Shown here: in pieces, positions 29,788 to 40,303 of the stretch
Layout of the letters: each line of letters begins with the position of its first letter
Numbering within the stretch: position 1 is the stretch's first letter
From: Pseudopithomyces maydicus
Taxonomy: Eukaryota; Ascomycota; Dothideomycetes; Pleosporales; Didymosphaeriaceae
Assembly: GCA_026873275.1 (NCBI GenBank)
Contig: JANTUC010000004.1
Coordinates: forward strand, 620,001 to 684,000
Length of the DNA: 64,000 nt
Direction: 5' to 3'
Made by a program: the position numbers and the translations under genes
Notes under the pieces: model-generated
Told to the model about the DNA's origin: nothing
The model's input: only the letters and a program-made list of their open reading frames with translations
Databases searched by the model: none

Positions 29788-32700
29788 ATGGCGAGCGACG
29801 ACGCCAAAGAAAACATCGCGGACGGGCTGGTGTCCTTCAAGGCACCAATACAGCCGCCCTCACAATCGCCGAAGAAGAAGAAGACGCGTAGTAAGAGCAT
29901 CGGGCCTAGTGGGCTCGGAACCCTCGAGGGGAGGCCGTCAGCGCTCAAGGAGAGCAATGGGAATAGACGCAAGGTATGCGCAAGTCTGTGCGCATGTTGG
30001 AACGAAATACTGATTGCACGCAGTCCGCCTTCATTCCCGCAGTCAAATCCATCCTGGTGTCCAACGACATTGACGAAAAGAAGCGACGCGAAGCTCGTCG
30101 CAAGTCACTCGGTACCACACGCGTGCCTATGAACCACCAACCAATATACTGACGCAATCGCAGCCCGCCGACGTGTTTCCTTTAACCCGGAAGCAACACT
30201 ACATAGCTGGGACGTAGTAGCATATGCTCGCGATGACACACAATCGTCTGCAGCATCGGACGCCACGCGACGAGCCTCCGCCGTGTCGCAAGAGCCCGCC
30301 CATCCATCCTCCGATCCTGAAGAACCACCTTCAACCCCACCAGAACGGATAGAAGAGCCTGCGCCCGAGCCTGGTTCGTCTCCTGCAAGCCAGCGCGATC
30401 AACACAAGAAGAAGAATCGCCGCAGCTCTGGTATCCCACCTATGAACTTTAACAATCCCGATGACATCCTTTCTTCTAGTCCGTTAGCCGATCTAAAGTC
30501 ACCTGCAAAGAGTACCATACCAGAAGATGATGATGACGATGCGCCTGGGGACAATGACTCTCAGAGTAGCGCAAAGCTGGATGCTGCTCTGCGAAAAGCT
30601 TCCGAGATGGCGGGTACGCAGAAACTGGATCTGGACAGCGATGAGGACATGTCAATGGTAATGGCGGAGGACGACGTCACCGCGTCCTTCAGACCTTCGT
30701 CAAAGAAGCAGCTGACAGGATTTGATGGCCACGACAAGGAGGACCCTTTTGCAAATTCTCCTGCAAACTCAGATGACTTTGATGATGATATGAGCATGGA
30801 CATTACCCGTGCTGTCGGCAAGATAATTACACAACCAGAGCCAGAAAGCCCTGCCTCAGAAGGCGAAGACATGAGCATGGACCTTACTATGGCTATTGGC
30901 GGTATCAAGACAAGCGGCGCCAAGGAGTCGGCAAATCGTAGGAAGAGCCTGAAGCGCCGTGTTTCTATGCTCGAACCGTCCCGAGGTAGCCCAGCAAAGC
31001 GCCCATCGGGCCGTAGGACGAGCCTGCGCTCGCAAACCGCACACGAAGAATCACCAGCAGAAGACCAAACTATGGACTTCACCTTGGCAATCGGGGCCAT
31101 CAAGACTCAAGCAGCGCCCGTATCTGAACCATCCGCCAAAAAGAATCGGGCCAGTATCGACTCTTCTTTTGGTGATGAAACCATGGATTTCACCGTGGCA
31201 GTGGGCAAAATTAAAGATGCGAAATCACTTGTGGCAGAGGAGGAGCCTGCGAAAGAGCCTGAATCAGATGAAGACGAAGACATGGACATGTCTATGGAGT
31301 TTACTACTGTTGTGGGACCAGGAATAAAACGTATTGGGAAGGCTGTGGACGAACCAAAGCAGAATGCGGATGATGAGTCTGCTCCTGTTGATACAGAATC
31401 TTCTACGTCTCAGAAATCTCCTCAGGAATCCCCTCAAAATCCCCTCAGATGCCCTCAGGGCATCTTCAGTACCCAGATCTAACGGCAGCGCTTGCGGTAG
31501 AGTCGCCGTTGAAACCTATCAAAACAACTCCGTCAAAATCGCCGCGTCAGCCACGTCGCAGTTTGAACATCGCAACCCCAGACGCGAAACCAGTGCAGCA
31601 ACGAATCGAAGACTTTGAGCCATCACCGTTCGTACGGAGAACGCCGCAGAGTGCATCGCAGTCATCCAACGCTGTATCTACACCCGTTTCCCAACCGCGG
31701 AACGCACCTCTCATCATCCCAGATGACCCTATTACAGCGCCCATACTCAACCGTCGTCGTTCATCTTTATCCAATGTACAATTTAGCCCGCTTGCGCCAG
31801 TCGTCGAGGAACCAACGCTTAGAAGCACTGCTTTACTGACTAACAACATAAAGCTGCTGTCAACACCCCGGAAGCAAACCTTGGTTTCTCCTGTAAAGCG
31901 AGGGACGACGCCCAAAAAGCACAAACTCCTCAGAAGGAGGCAACGCCAAAAACCAAGACACCAACTCCAAAGAAGCGAACTCCAAGGAAAAGTGCAAGCC
32001 CAAAGAAGAAGCTTATGTTCGCCGACGAACCAGAAGAGAAAGACAGTTTGCCCGAACAAAACATTGATGAAGCCGTAGACGACGCCGAACGCATATCGCT
32101 TCAAGATTTCTTGGACCTGACCAGGATTCGATTCATGGATCTGAGCACCACGAAGCGAAGACATACTGCTGCACCGGCAGCATTTCACGATAAGGAAATT
32201 GAAGAGAAGGAAGAAACACTTGACCAATACGTCGTTGCTGGCGCTTGTGTTGTCCCTGAATACGAGCTGTATGCGCATGCTTGCCAAGAGATGAAGAAAT
32301 ACATCTCAAGCGGTCGTGATTATGTTCGCACTTTGGAAGAAAACGTCGAGGAAGAGAACCCAATGCTATTCACGGAATACCTGACAGCTCCCCTGATCAA
32401 CGTGCGATAATGGACAATCAATTCAAAAATTTGAAGACTAGTGCGCGACTTGAGGCGAGAGGCGAATGGTACACATGGCGTAGTACGCTGCTTCAAGATC
32501 TCAAGTCTGGACTCTTAAGTACAATGAACGACTTCAAGCAGGATGAATTGGTCATATCAGGCCAGGAGCAACTTCTGGGGCAAGTGCTGCCTTCTTTGCA
32601 AGAGAAGAAGGGGCAGCTGGAGAAGGAAAACCAAGAGTTACAACAACGGCATGATGAGCTGAACAGCTGTAACCGTGAAGAGCTCGAACATGCACGAGAA

Positions 32701-33629
32701 CGACTTGTCGCCGTGGACGCTCAGCTTGAAGAAAGACGCCAGCTTATTGCCCAGCTTCAGCAAGAAATCGCTGAAAAAGAAGTTCGCATCGATGCTGCCA
32801 AAGAACGCAAAATCGAATGCGTCGCAGAAATCAAGGCTGCTGAGCGTATCCGGGAGGAGTGTCGCGGGTGGTCCACCACAGAAGTCAACGAGCTGCAAGG
32901 TAAGCTTTCCCTTTGCAAAACTATTCTACTGCCAAAATCTAATTTTTATTTATAGCCAAAGTCACGGCTCTTGAACAGAAGCATGGCTGGAGTATCGCGT
33001 CCGCCTCAGGAAATACGATCACCATGACCTACTTGAACGACCTTGAACTCTATTTTCAGCCTTCAGCCTTTGCCACCGGCTCGGACACACCCAATGCATC
33101 TATTTCGTTGACCTATATTGGGGATTCGGCAGCACCACGTTCACGCCCTCTCACGACGAGCAAACGCTTTTTTCTACAGCTCATCCGTGCCCACCTCCAC
33201 TGTATCCCGCAGTCACAAACCCGTGTCAAAGACCTCCTTGAACTTATAAAGAGCCTATGGGCTATTGCTTGCGCGATCGGAGAGGGCGTATCCTTGCTCT
33301 CTTTGAATCATATCACTGAGGAATCCATCCTTTCTGATGAAAGGATGGCTGTTTCTTGCAACCTGCTCCTGCCCAGTCTTCAAACCAAAATCAAGGTTAC
33401 CTTTGATATTGGCGTCAATTTAGGAAAAGGGGCTGTAGAATGCGAGGTAGGGTACAGGGCAGAATTGGTGTACGGAGAAAAATTTAAGACAGAAAAGATG
33501 GGTGCGTTTCTTGAGAATTTCTGCGGGAAGAACGTGAAGGAGGAAAAGGATATGAATGTATGGGCAGACGCGGTTTTGGATCTTGCAGCAAGGCTCAAGG
33601 CCACCGGGCGGAAGGGAGAACGTGTGTGA
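29788..33629 (+). CDS. spc7: Kinetochore scaffold Spc7/KNL1/Spc105 (three apparent frameshifts)
   Basis: This is the outer-kinetochore scaffold that recruits the Bub checkpoint proteins and phosphatase PP1. Exons: 29788-29973, 30024-30111, 30164-32899, 32956-33629 (introns 50, 52, 56 nt). About 1228 residues if breaks are repaired. Visible parts: PP1-docking RVSF (about residue 95-98) with an upstream KSIL; six MELT-like repeats at roughly residues 253, 300, 327, 395, 432 and 464 (for example MDITRAVG, MDLTMAIG, MDFTLAIG, MDFTVAVG); a Pro/Ser/Lys-rich linker; the conserved Spc7 region beginning ISLQDFLDLTRIRFMDL; a long coiled coil; and a C-terminal RWD-like domain. The frame breaks at C runs in 31430-31444, at A5 31915-31919, and at C4 32390-32393 (there the family sequence AIMDNQFKN continues in another frame). 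Each needs one added base. A functional gene with sequence errors is the best reading. Confidence 0.93.
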
Positions 33630-33754
33630 CGTGCGCTAGATGCACATGGTCACGTTAACGACTTATGATACATGATGTGTTGAGGGCGTTCAAGGATTAG
33701 CGGTGGGACGGTACCTCTATTGGACCGATGGGACAATTCTGTTAATTCCAAGTT

Positions 33755-35374
33755 TTATATTGGTACACGGTCTGCTACGGAGAGCCAAAATGCGCATCTC
33801 TTCTTTAATTGGTCAACCATTCCAATTGCAACCCCTCCGCTGCTGATTACAAACTGTCTGTCATTCCTCAGCAGAGGCACACCAGGTACACTTCTCTCTG
33901 TAATCTTGTGCACATTCACGTCGCCTGTTTGGACGAAACTTGCCATGGCACCAGCGTATGCTTCATAGGTTAGAGGATCGGAATGCTGGACTGCGTTGAG
34001 CTGATTCCAGTAGATCGTGTCACTAGCATGTTTCGCTGGGCTAATCGTATATTCGATCAAGGAGCCCTTCCTGGCTGTGTTGGACAACCAAAATGCGGGA
34101 CAGGCCAACTGTAGATCACGATAGATAAGGCCGGCGCGGGTGTAGCTTGTGTTATAGGCTAGTTCCTCACTGATGCCAATTTCTGGGTACAATCGCTTGA
34201 GCTGCTCCAAATCACCGCTAGATAGGTTGGGCAAATAGCCGGTAAGCCAAGCTTCGAACCCCGCGATTGAGGAATTGAAGCCTCCAGATCCGGTAGCAGA
34301 ATTTAAGCCTGGTGGAATGAAGTTCTCACCCTCGTGAAGGTTGTACGATGTCAAGAGGAGATCTGAGTTGAGTTGCTTGCGTTTGATGGACGTGGAGAGC
34401 GGAAGTGTCAGAAACGAGTCGTCGATGACAGGGCCCCAGGTAAAGCTGCTAGTGGTGAATTGTTGCGATGTCGTCAGGTTCAGACTGATATCCCGTAATT
34501 TCTGAACGTCAACGCTCTTCAAGCAAGCTACTTCGTCTTTTGCGCCGGTACATTCTACCCCTTCTACTATGCTTTTGTATAACTTCTCATTTTCTTTGCT
34601 ATCATAACGATATGTTTTCGGCCAGTAAGGCGAACTGCTCATTGCTTTTGTGAAGAGCTTTCTCCCGCGGTTCCCGGTGGCGATGGCCTGCGCAACGACA
34701 CTGCCACCGCCGGCGGATTGCCCCCAAATTGTCACATTCTTAGGGTCGCCGCCGAACTTTTTGATATTCTTTTGAATCCATTCTAGTGCCGCTCTTTGAT
34801 CAAGTAGCCCGGTATTCAAGTCGGTATCCTTGTGTTCAGCAATCTTCGTTCCGGATAAGAAGCCAAATACATTCGTACGGTAATTGCTGTACACAACCAC
34901 GTAATCGTTCTTTTCGCTCACATTGAGAACAGGGAAGCCAGATGGTGGGATGGTGAAGCTGGCAGAACCTTGGATAAATCCACCGCCGTAGAATGTTAGT
35001 AGCACGGGTCTTAAGCCCTTGCTCGATGTTCTGGTGGATGAAGCCCACGGACGTGAGTATACACCAAGGTATAAGCAGTCCTCGGAGCCATTTACAGTGC
35101 GCTGGGGACACATGTCAAATGCCTGATCGGTGTTGTAGATGCCATCCTTGATTGGGAGAGGGGGCTGTGGAGCACGAAATCGATTTCGTCCTGCGGTGGA
35201 AGCAGCAAAGGGGATGCGTCGGTAGTATGTGAGATTATAGGTCGGGGAGTATGCACCGCTCAAGGAAACATAAGATAGGTTTACGATAGGAGCTGTAATG
35301 GGTGCGATCGATGCTACAGTGATTCCGATGAGAGACAGCAAAGAAAGAACAGAGACAAGCAGCAACGACGACAT
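33755..35374 (-). CDS. Secreted type-B carboxylesterase/lipase
   Basis: This is an alpha/beta-hydrolase of the carboxylesterase type B family (PF00135), predicted to hydrolyse ester substrates outside the cell. The single exon codes for 539 residues from the ATG at 35374, which gives a signal peptide (MSSLLLVSVLSLLSLIGITVA). Family marks are all there: EDCLYLGVY, the oxyanion-hole loop TFYGGGFIQG, the nucleophile elbow IWGQSAGGGS, a Glu in the HEGENF region and a His in the late AKHASD segment. Multiple N-glycosylation sites fit secretion. A TATA-like TATATAAAG lies about 100 bp upstream on the minus strand. It is convergent with Spc7, with only about 125 bp between stops. Confidence 0.9.
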   Translation of the reverse strand: MSSLLLVSVLSLLSLIGITVASIAPITAPIVNLSYVSLSGAYSPTYNLTYYRRIPFAASTAGRNRFRAPQPPLPIKDGIYNTDQAFDMCPQRTVNGSEDCLYLGVYSRPWASSTRTSSKGLRPVLLTFYGGGFIQGSASFTIPPSGFPVLNVSEKNDYVVVYSNYRTNVFGFLSGTKIAEHKDTDLNTGLLDQRAALEWIQKNIKKFGGDPKNVTIWGQSAGGGSVVAQAIATGNRGRKLFTKAMSSSPYWPKTYRYDSKENEKLYKSIVEGVECTGAKDEVACLKSVDVQKLRDISLNLTTSQQFTTSSFTWGPVIDDSFLTLPLSTSIKRKQLNSDLLLTSYNLHEGENFIPPGLNSATGSGGFNSSIAGFEAWLTGYLPNLSSGDLEQLKRLYPEIGISEELAYNTSYTRAGLIYRDLQLACPAFWLSNTARKGSLIEYTISPAKHASDTIYWNQLNAVQHSDPLTYEAYAGAMASFVQTGDVNVHKITERSVPGVPLLRNDRQFVISSGGVAIGMVDQLKKRCAFWLSVADRVPI

Positions 35375-35942
35375 TCTGTCAAAACAATGGAAGCAAATTT
35401 TACCCAAGCCGGTTCGATAGGTTCAGCGTACTATCGCTTGGTCGAAGATCACTACACGAAAAAAGTGTCAAGGACTTTATATAGCATTAGGTATATACTC
35501 GTCTCTGCTGTTTTTAGCCTTTTCTCCGCATGCCGATCTTCAGTCCGGGGTTACAGGTCAGAAAGCCCTCAATGAAGGCGGAAGCATGAGGTGCAGCATC
35601 TCGTCGTTCTGGTATCTATCCATTGCTCGGCACATTTCATACCGAGATCTGTGAAGCTAACCAAGGTGGAGATGGGACCATGTATGTGGCGTCCGGATGA
35701 TGGGAAGGTTGTTCGAATTTCTCCGGTCTGGAAGAAGTGGAGTACGCTAACCAAAAGAGTGGTATTTTGATCATCTGCAGCCATGATCCTTAGTATAAAT
35801 GTACAGAAGAGAATAAAGACCCCAGAAGCTTTTTCTATGTGTATATGATCTTTTCCCGAGTAAGCGAGACGAGGACAACAATTACTAGGCCCAACAACGC
35901 AGTTCTCCTTGGACCAAGACAATGCAACATGCGCTTCTATCG
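35375..35942. other. Intergenic region
   Basis: It contains the esterase promoter (TATA at 35475-35484) and the 3' side of the small membrane protein. No further gene is recognised. Confidence 0.4.
35475..35484 (-). promoter_or_regulatory. TATA box of the carboxylesterase gene
   Basis: On the minus strand the sequence reads CTATATAAAG, about 100 bases upstream of the ATG at 35374, a normal distance for a fungal TATA element. Confidence 0.55.
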
Positions 35943-36440
35943 TCAATCGGTTTTATGACCAGCATTCTTCCTGCGTTTAAAACCTACATCTACCAAAAAA
36001 GCAATTCTCACCAAGGTAACAAATCCTGTAATTGCAATGGTTCCCCATTCCTCCCACCTGATAGCCCCAATATCTAGTCTCTCTTGGGTTTCAAGAGCAC
36101 CCCTCAGACTGAGGAACAGAGTGAAATCCGTAATTAGAATTCCGAACTCAAAAGTCTTCCAAACTTTGATATCATTTGTAAAGCGAAGCATGAATATCAT
36201 ACAGTAGGCCATCATGATGAAGGCACCGCCGGCTTGCGTCAGGAGAACAGTGATAGGTGGTGTTGGTTTGGCGTAGATCGATGATCGCGGGAACGAAGAG
36301 GCTAAAATAGTCTCCGGATCGAAAAAGGACATGTATGCACCGCTGAGGGCGATGAGGGGATCGATAGAGGTGAAGAAGATGCGATAGAAAGGCGGGATGG
36401 GGTACAACCGTGTGTGGGAGTCAGACATCCTCGTTGACAT
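35943..36440 (-). CDS. Small multi-pass membrane protein (DUF7704-like)
   Basis: The product has about 165 residues from the ATG at 36440, or 161 from the ATG at 36428. It begins with a short polar segment and PPFYRIFFTSIDPLIALSGAY, followed by hydrophobic helices around GGAFIMMAYCMIFMLRF, FEFGILITDFTLFLSL and GTIAITGFVTLVRIAFLV, and ends basic. The pattern of about four helices with an N-terminal P-Y-R-x-F-F...P-L-x-A-L-x-G-A resembles a family of uncharacterised fungal membrane proteins (I recall DUF7704); this match is from memory and should be checked. There is no intron and no functional clue from neighbours. Confidence 0.6.
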   Translation of the reverse strand: MSTRMSDSHTRLYPIPPFYRIFFTSIDPLIALSGAYMSFFDPETILASSFPRSSIYAKPTPPITVLLTQAGGAFIMMAYCMIFMLRFTNDIKVWKTFEFGILITDFTLFLSLRGALETQERLDIGAIRWEEWGTIAITGFVTLVRIAFLVDVGFKRRKNAGHKTD

Positions 36441-37000
36441 GAGATATATCAATATAATCGACGATGTATCGTTCAATGTATGGGAAGTGAGTATTGTATA
36501 TCCAAGTTCAGGACCTAATATTGGATGGTGTTGTGAGATGAGACGTTCCGTCGTAGTACGCGATGCGGGGAACACTAGCAACTAGAGGAAGAACCAACCA
36601 ATAAGCCACCTCTCAAGTCTTTGACCTACTTTGGCCTTTTTCCTGCCACTGCTGTTCGAGGCCTATTATGATCTGATGAGTAATTTACTGAAGTTGACTG
36701 TAAAATGGTCAGTGGAGGCGTATACAGCTTACCATCTGCTTATTCTAAGTTGAAGGTTGCTTTCAGGGTAGCCCAATCGATTTCCATATATTAGATGATA
36801 CTCAACATGTCGATTTTTCGTATACAAACGAAGGTCATCGAGAGAAATTAGATATATCAGAAGATACAAAGGCGGAGATGGAGACTTAGGTATTGAAATA
36901 TTGCAGTCCTAGTACAAGCACTGCAATGATAGTATCCGATCACCTCATGTACACACTAGACACAACGTGAAAGCACACATTGTCAGTTCGTACTATATAC
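36441..37000. other. Intergenic AT-rich region
   Basis: About 560 bp with no protein-like frame. It should hold the promoter of the membrane protein and the 3' end of the decarboxylase-like gene. Confidence 0.4.
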
Positions 37001-38131
37001 TCAGGCAGGTCTCTTCTTCACAACCGCTAGCTTCGCCCGAACCGGTACATTTTCTTCACCCTCGATTTCTGGAAATCCGTCCACTTCTAATCCTTCCCTC
37101 AGAATGACGCAGTGAGTGCTTCCACCATAATGGAACATTCCTATCTCATCCCCTTTCTTCACATGCTGGCCTTCCTTGACAGTGATCTCACACGTACTCA
37201 CTTCCGTCATGCCAATCCCCAAGAAACAAACCAGTCCAATATCCTGGTTATCGGCTTCGAAGAAGATGATCGCGCGGGTGGCGGTCGCCGTGAGATAGCC
37301 CTGCCCATTCGCCTCGCCCCCCTCGTTAATCTTGTTCGTCGAGGGATCGCCCAAGCCTTCGAATAACGGCTCGGAGAAATAGGTTCCATCCTTGACGTAG
37401 GCTTTCTTCACCGTGCCGGAAACAGGGGCATGCCAGCGGTGGTAGGATAGGGCAGAGAGGAAAGCTTGGTATATCGTGCCTCCAATGAAGTGCCGATGTA
37501 GCGGGTCATGATCTAGCATGTCCAAAAGACTGTAGGGCTGTCCTTTGATCCAAAACTTGTCTCTGGCGACTATTTTGCGTGCGACGTTGTATGGCTTCGA
37601 CTCGCATGCATTAGCAATGACAGCATCGTCGTCAGGCGAGGCGACGGGCCTCTTATCTTCGTAAAAGTGCCGCGTGAAGAAATCGTCCCAAGACTTGTAG
37701 CCATGATGCTCTGCATTAGGGTCACATTTGAACAACTCTTCAAACTTGTACTTTGTCCGTCCAATGTTGGCAGTTGCTGCGAGATCCTCAGTGCCGTGGC
37801 TACTGAACCACCCGATTGAGTCATTTCCGAGAACGTATGCGGATTCTGGACTAGAAAGATACTCTGCCCATTTGTTCAACATCTTTTTGATCATCTTGTT
37901 CACCTCCGGGTCTAGGAAGAATGCAAAGCCGCTCGGGGTACCCATCGGCCAGACCAGGATCGCATTGAATGGGGTGCCCACCAGACCAACTCCGTAAGAG
38001 CTGTCAGACCATTCCGGGGCACTTGTCAAAATGTGATTAAAGAGCATGAGCATGTGCTCGTAATCGCGAAATTGCTTATGGCCGGATGGATCCATAGAAT
38101 AGGGTTTCTTGGAGGGAACCTGTTCGAACAT
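37001..38131 (-). CDS. Phosphatidylserine decarboxylase-family protein (tryptophan-decarboxylase-like subgroup), short N-terminus
   Basis: This is a self-processing pyruvoyl-dependent decarboxylase fold (PF02666). Key regions: KSWDDFFTRHF, RPVASPDDDAVIANACES, the FWIKGQPYSLLDML block, YHRWHAPVSG, IGMTEVSTCE and the cleavage-site region FHYGGSTHCV, where the Ser would become the pyruvoyl group. The soluble, cytosolic form with an extra N-terminal domain (EYLSSPESAYVLG, LVGTPFNAILVWPMGTPSGF) fits the fungal PSD-like subgroup that includes aromatic amino-acid decarboxylases such as PsiD, rather than mitochondrial Psd1. From the ATG at 38131 the product is 376 residues, shorter than that subgroup. 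Related sequence seems to continue a little upstream (RIYLLVN), but no ATG or exon is found before the neighbouring gene's end at 38351. Either the gene is 5'-truncated, or the start lies in unrecognised small exons. The substrate is unknown. Confidence 0.78.
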   Translation of the reverse strand: MFEQVPSKKPYSMDPSGHKQFRDYEHMLMLFNHILTSAPEWSDSSYGVGLVGTPFNAILVWPMGTPSGFAFFLDPEVNKMIKKMLNKWAEYLSSPESAYVLGNDSIGWFSSHGTEDLAATANIGRTKYKFEELFKCDPNAEHHGYKSWDDFFTRHFYEDKRPVASPDDDAVIANACESKPYNVARKIVARDKFWIKGQPYSLLDMLDHDPLHRHFIGGTIYQAFLSALSYHRWHAPVSGTVKKAYVKDGTYFSEPLFEGLGDPSTNKINEGGEANGQGYLTATATRAIIFFEADNQDIGLVCFLGIGMTEVSTCEITVKEGQHVKKGDEIGMFHYGGSTHCVILREGLEVDGFPEIEGEENVPVRAKLAVVKKRPA

Positions 38132-38350
38132 GGAGTTTACAAGAAGATAAATACGGGTGTTCACACAGGATGATTGTCCCACCAAGAAATCCAAGGTTGA
38201 TGTTCACGTAGACTTTTCAAGGCATTCTCAATTTACAAAAGTAGATTGCTTAGGAAACAAGCCTACAAGTTGGCCTTCCAAAAGAGTGCATATGGTATCT
38301 CAAAAACAAAAGCCCGCTTCAACGCCAATTATCAAGTAAACATTATCCCC

Positions 38351-39465
38351 TCACATTGCCGTCCCCTTTCCTTTTCCATCGTAAACATACTCGTCCATGT
38401 CCTGCTGACCAGGTGGGGCCACTCCTGCATACCCGACGGTGTCGTGTTGCTGTGGCGGCGGATAATAGGTTTGTTGTGGCTGGACCGGTATCGTTGGCGT
38501 GCGCGGCTGCTGGGCATAATACTCTACATTTCCACCCTGTAGACTGTTGAACGCTTGCGTCCTTGGCGTTGCCGGTGTCTTGCTCCATGGTGCATTTCCA
38601 GTAGCAGTGCCAGGAGTCCTGGGGAGCTGTTGCAGCTCCCACATATGCTGCCACTGATCTTCGGCCGTCATTTCCTGGTCGTACGGTGAAGAGGCGTAGA
38701 GCTCCTTCTCTGCCTTCTTCTCGGCGAGCTTGGTCTCGTGTTTGATGCGGGCTTCTTCGGTGGGAATAAGAGACCAGATGGTCATTACCAGGAAAGCGAC
38801 GTATATTACCCTGTGTCACACTCATGAGATTTTCTACTCTTCACATGATGAACGAGAAAGACTTACAGCATGATAACGCTCACAGCGAAGGCACTCTTCG
38901 CCTGCATACAGTAGCCTTGAATTCTCTTGTCTGACACAACGCTGCAGCTTTTCGTGATGTACCAAGGAGCACCCTTGCACTGGTGTTCAGGATCCACGGT
39001 GTCGGGCGCTGTCTGGATGTACAAGCTTGCGGCCCAAAGCGCAGTCAAGGCAACGTGTAGGAGCAGCGACAGAATGGGATAGAAGACGTGCAAGAGCCAG
39101 AGGGTGAACTTGATGAGGTAGAAGAACATGCATACGACGCCGATGTACATGTTGTAATTCGTGTTCCTGCTTCATGTCAGTGGTCGTTCTTTCCTGTTCT
39201 GTTCAAGTGATGAAGACACTCACAAGCTGCTCCAAACCAGCGGCGTCTCCATCTTCTGGTAGTTGTACGCCGCATACGCAACCTTGTCCGGGTCGCTGTT
39301 GAACCCCATCTTCCCGCCTGTCCGCCATAGCGTAGTGCGGTACGTGTTCGGCGCGGCAATGCCGAACAGCGAAAGATTCGCGACGGTGAAGGGAAACTCC
39401 AGGATGATCAGGGCCAGAACGAGCTTGGGGAGGCGCCATTTGCGGGGCAGGAAGAAGCGACCCAT
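38351..39465 (-). CDS. Four-helix integral membrane protein, function unknown
   Basis: Three exons (39224-39465, 38867-39166, 38351-38810), introns of 57 and 56 nt with GTGAGT/GTAAGT donors and CACTGACA-like branch points, 333 residues. The first helix lies in KLVLALIILEFPFTVANLSLFG, the second in VVCMFFYLIKFTLWLLHVF, the third next to it (SLLLHVALTALWAASLYIQ), the fourth in FAVSVIMLVIYVAFLVMTIW. The last two helices are separated by a loop with Cys pairs (HQCKG, KSCSV, GYCMQ). The C-terminal tail is cytoplasmic-type, charged then Pro/Gln/Tyr-rich. This is a MARVEL-like layout of fungal plasma membrane proteins. I do not recognise a specific name. Confidence 0.75.
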
Positions 39466-40303
39466 TGTTCTTCTCGTTGGTGCTCGCGCACGAGAGATGC
39501 AGCGGTGGAAAGACGGCGTTGGGAGCTCAGCTCTCACGATATGCGATTGGGGCGACTCGGGGGGCTGTGTCTGTTCTGTGTAGGCGATAGTATCCGTCCA
39601 GTCTTGTCTGCGAAACTGGTTCAGAGCTCGTCGTCAACCGGCTTGTTGTTGCACAGTCCGAGGATCCGTCCCGTGGCACGCATAGAACCGTGGTCGCCGT
39701 CAGGATCGCACAAAACGTCAAGGTTCACAGGGCGCCCGCTCGCTTTTAACGTGCCCGCCAGCGGAATGGATACGAGCCCACAGCTGCGCTTATATGCCGG
39801 GGGCGAGCCAGCAGCAGCGCGTCTGCAGCCGCTGAGTGGGTGTTCGTTTCCCCCATCACAGCGCGGCGTGGCGTCTCACCTCCAATCGGATTCCGCAGCT
39901 GGCTTATCCAGTCTGCAGCATCCCTGTCGCTAGGAACGCTCTGCATGCGCGAGCAAAGCAGGCAATTCGCTGCGCATCGGGGAGGCCAATATACTACTCC
40001 ATCGCCATTGGTGTTTGCTGCCATTGATTTATGGGGTCATCATCCCGAATGTTGGCTTGCACGCAGCCTGGTTGATGGCTTTGCCGCATAGAGGGAGTGG
40101 AGTTGGCCCATGGGCCGTGCCGTGCCCACATCCGCGCCTAAAGTGGAGACAACTGCCCATGGAGAACTAGAGAGGAACGTGAGAGTGGGATGACATTCAT
40201 GACATTCATGACATTTCCATGGCCATACATGTAGAGCAGCGTCTGGTCATCGAACGTCTGTTGTGTCCGTGGCCCCGAGGCGCTTGTAGTTGCCATGCCC
40301 CCA
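39466..40303. other. Intergenic region without recognised gene
   Basis: About 840 bp between two minus-strand genes, GC-rich near the start of the four-helix protein. A tandem GACATTCAT unit occurs about twice at 40190-40213. No convincing protein frame is seen. Confidence 0.4.

Noticed and set aside
10808..32393. Programmed -1 ribosomal frameshifting in SPT16 and Spc7
   Set aside because: All breaks would be -1 in effect, but no X-XXY-YYZ slippery heptamer is in the zero frame and no stable downstream structure is evident. The recurrence in unrelated genes fits base-calling error better.
37001..38131. Mitochondrial phosphatidylserine decarboxylase (Psd1)
   Set aside because: No targeting leader or membrane helix, GGST instead of the usual LGST, and an extra N-terminal domain. 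The soluble PSD-like subgroup fits better.
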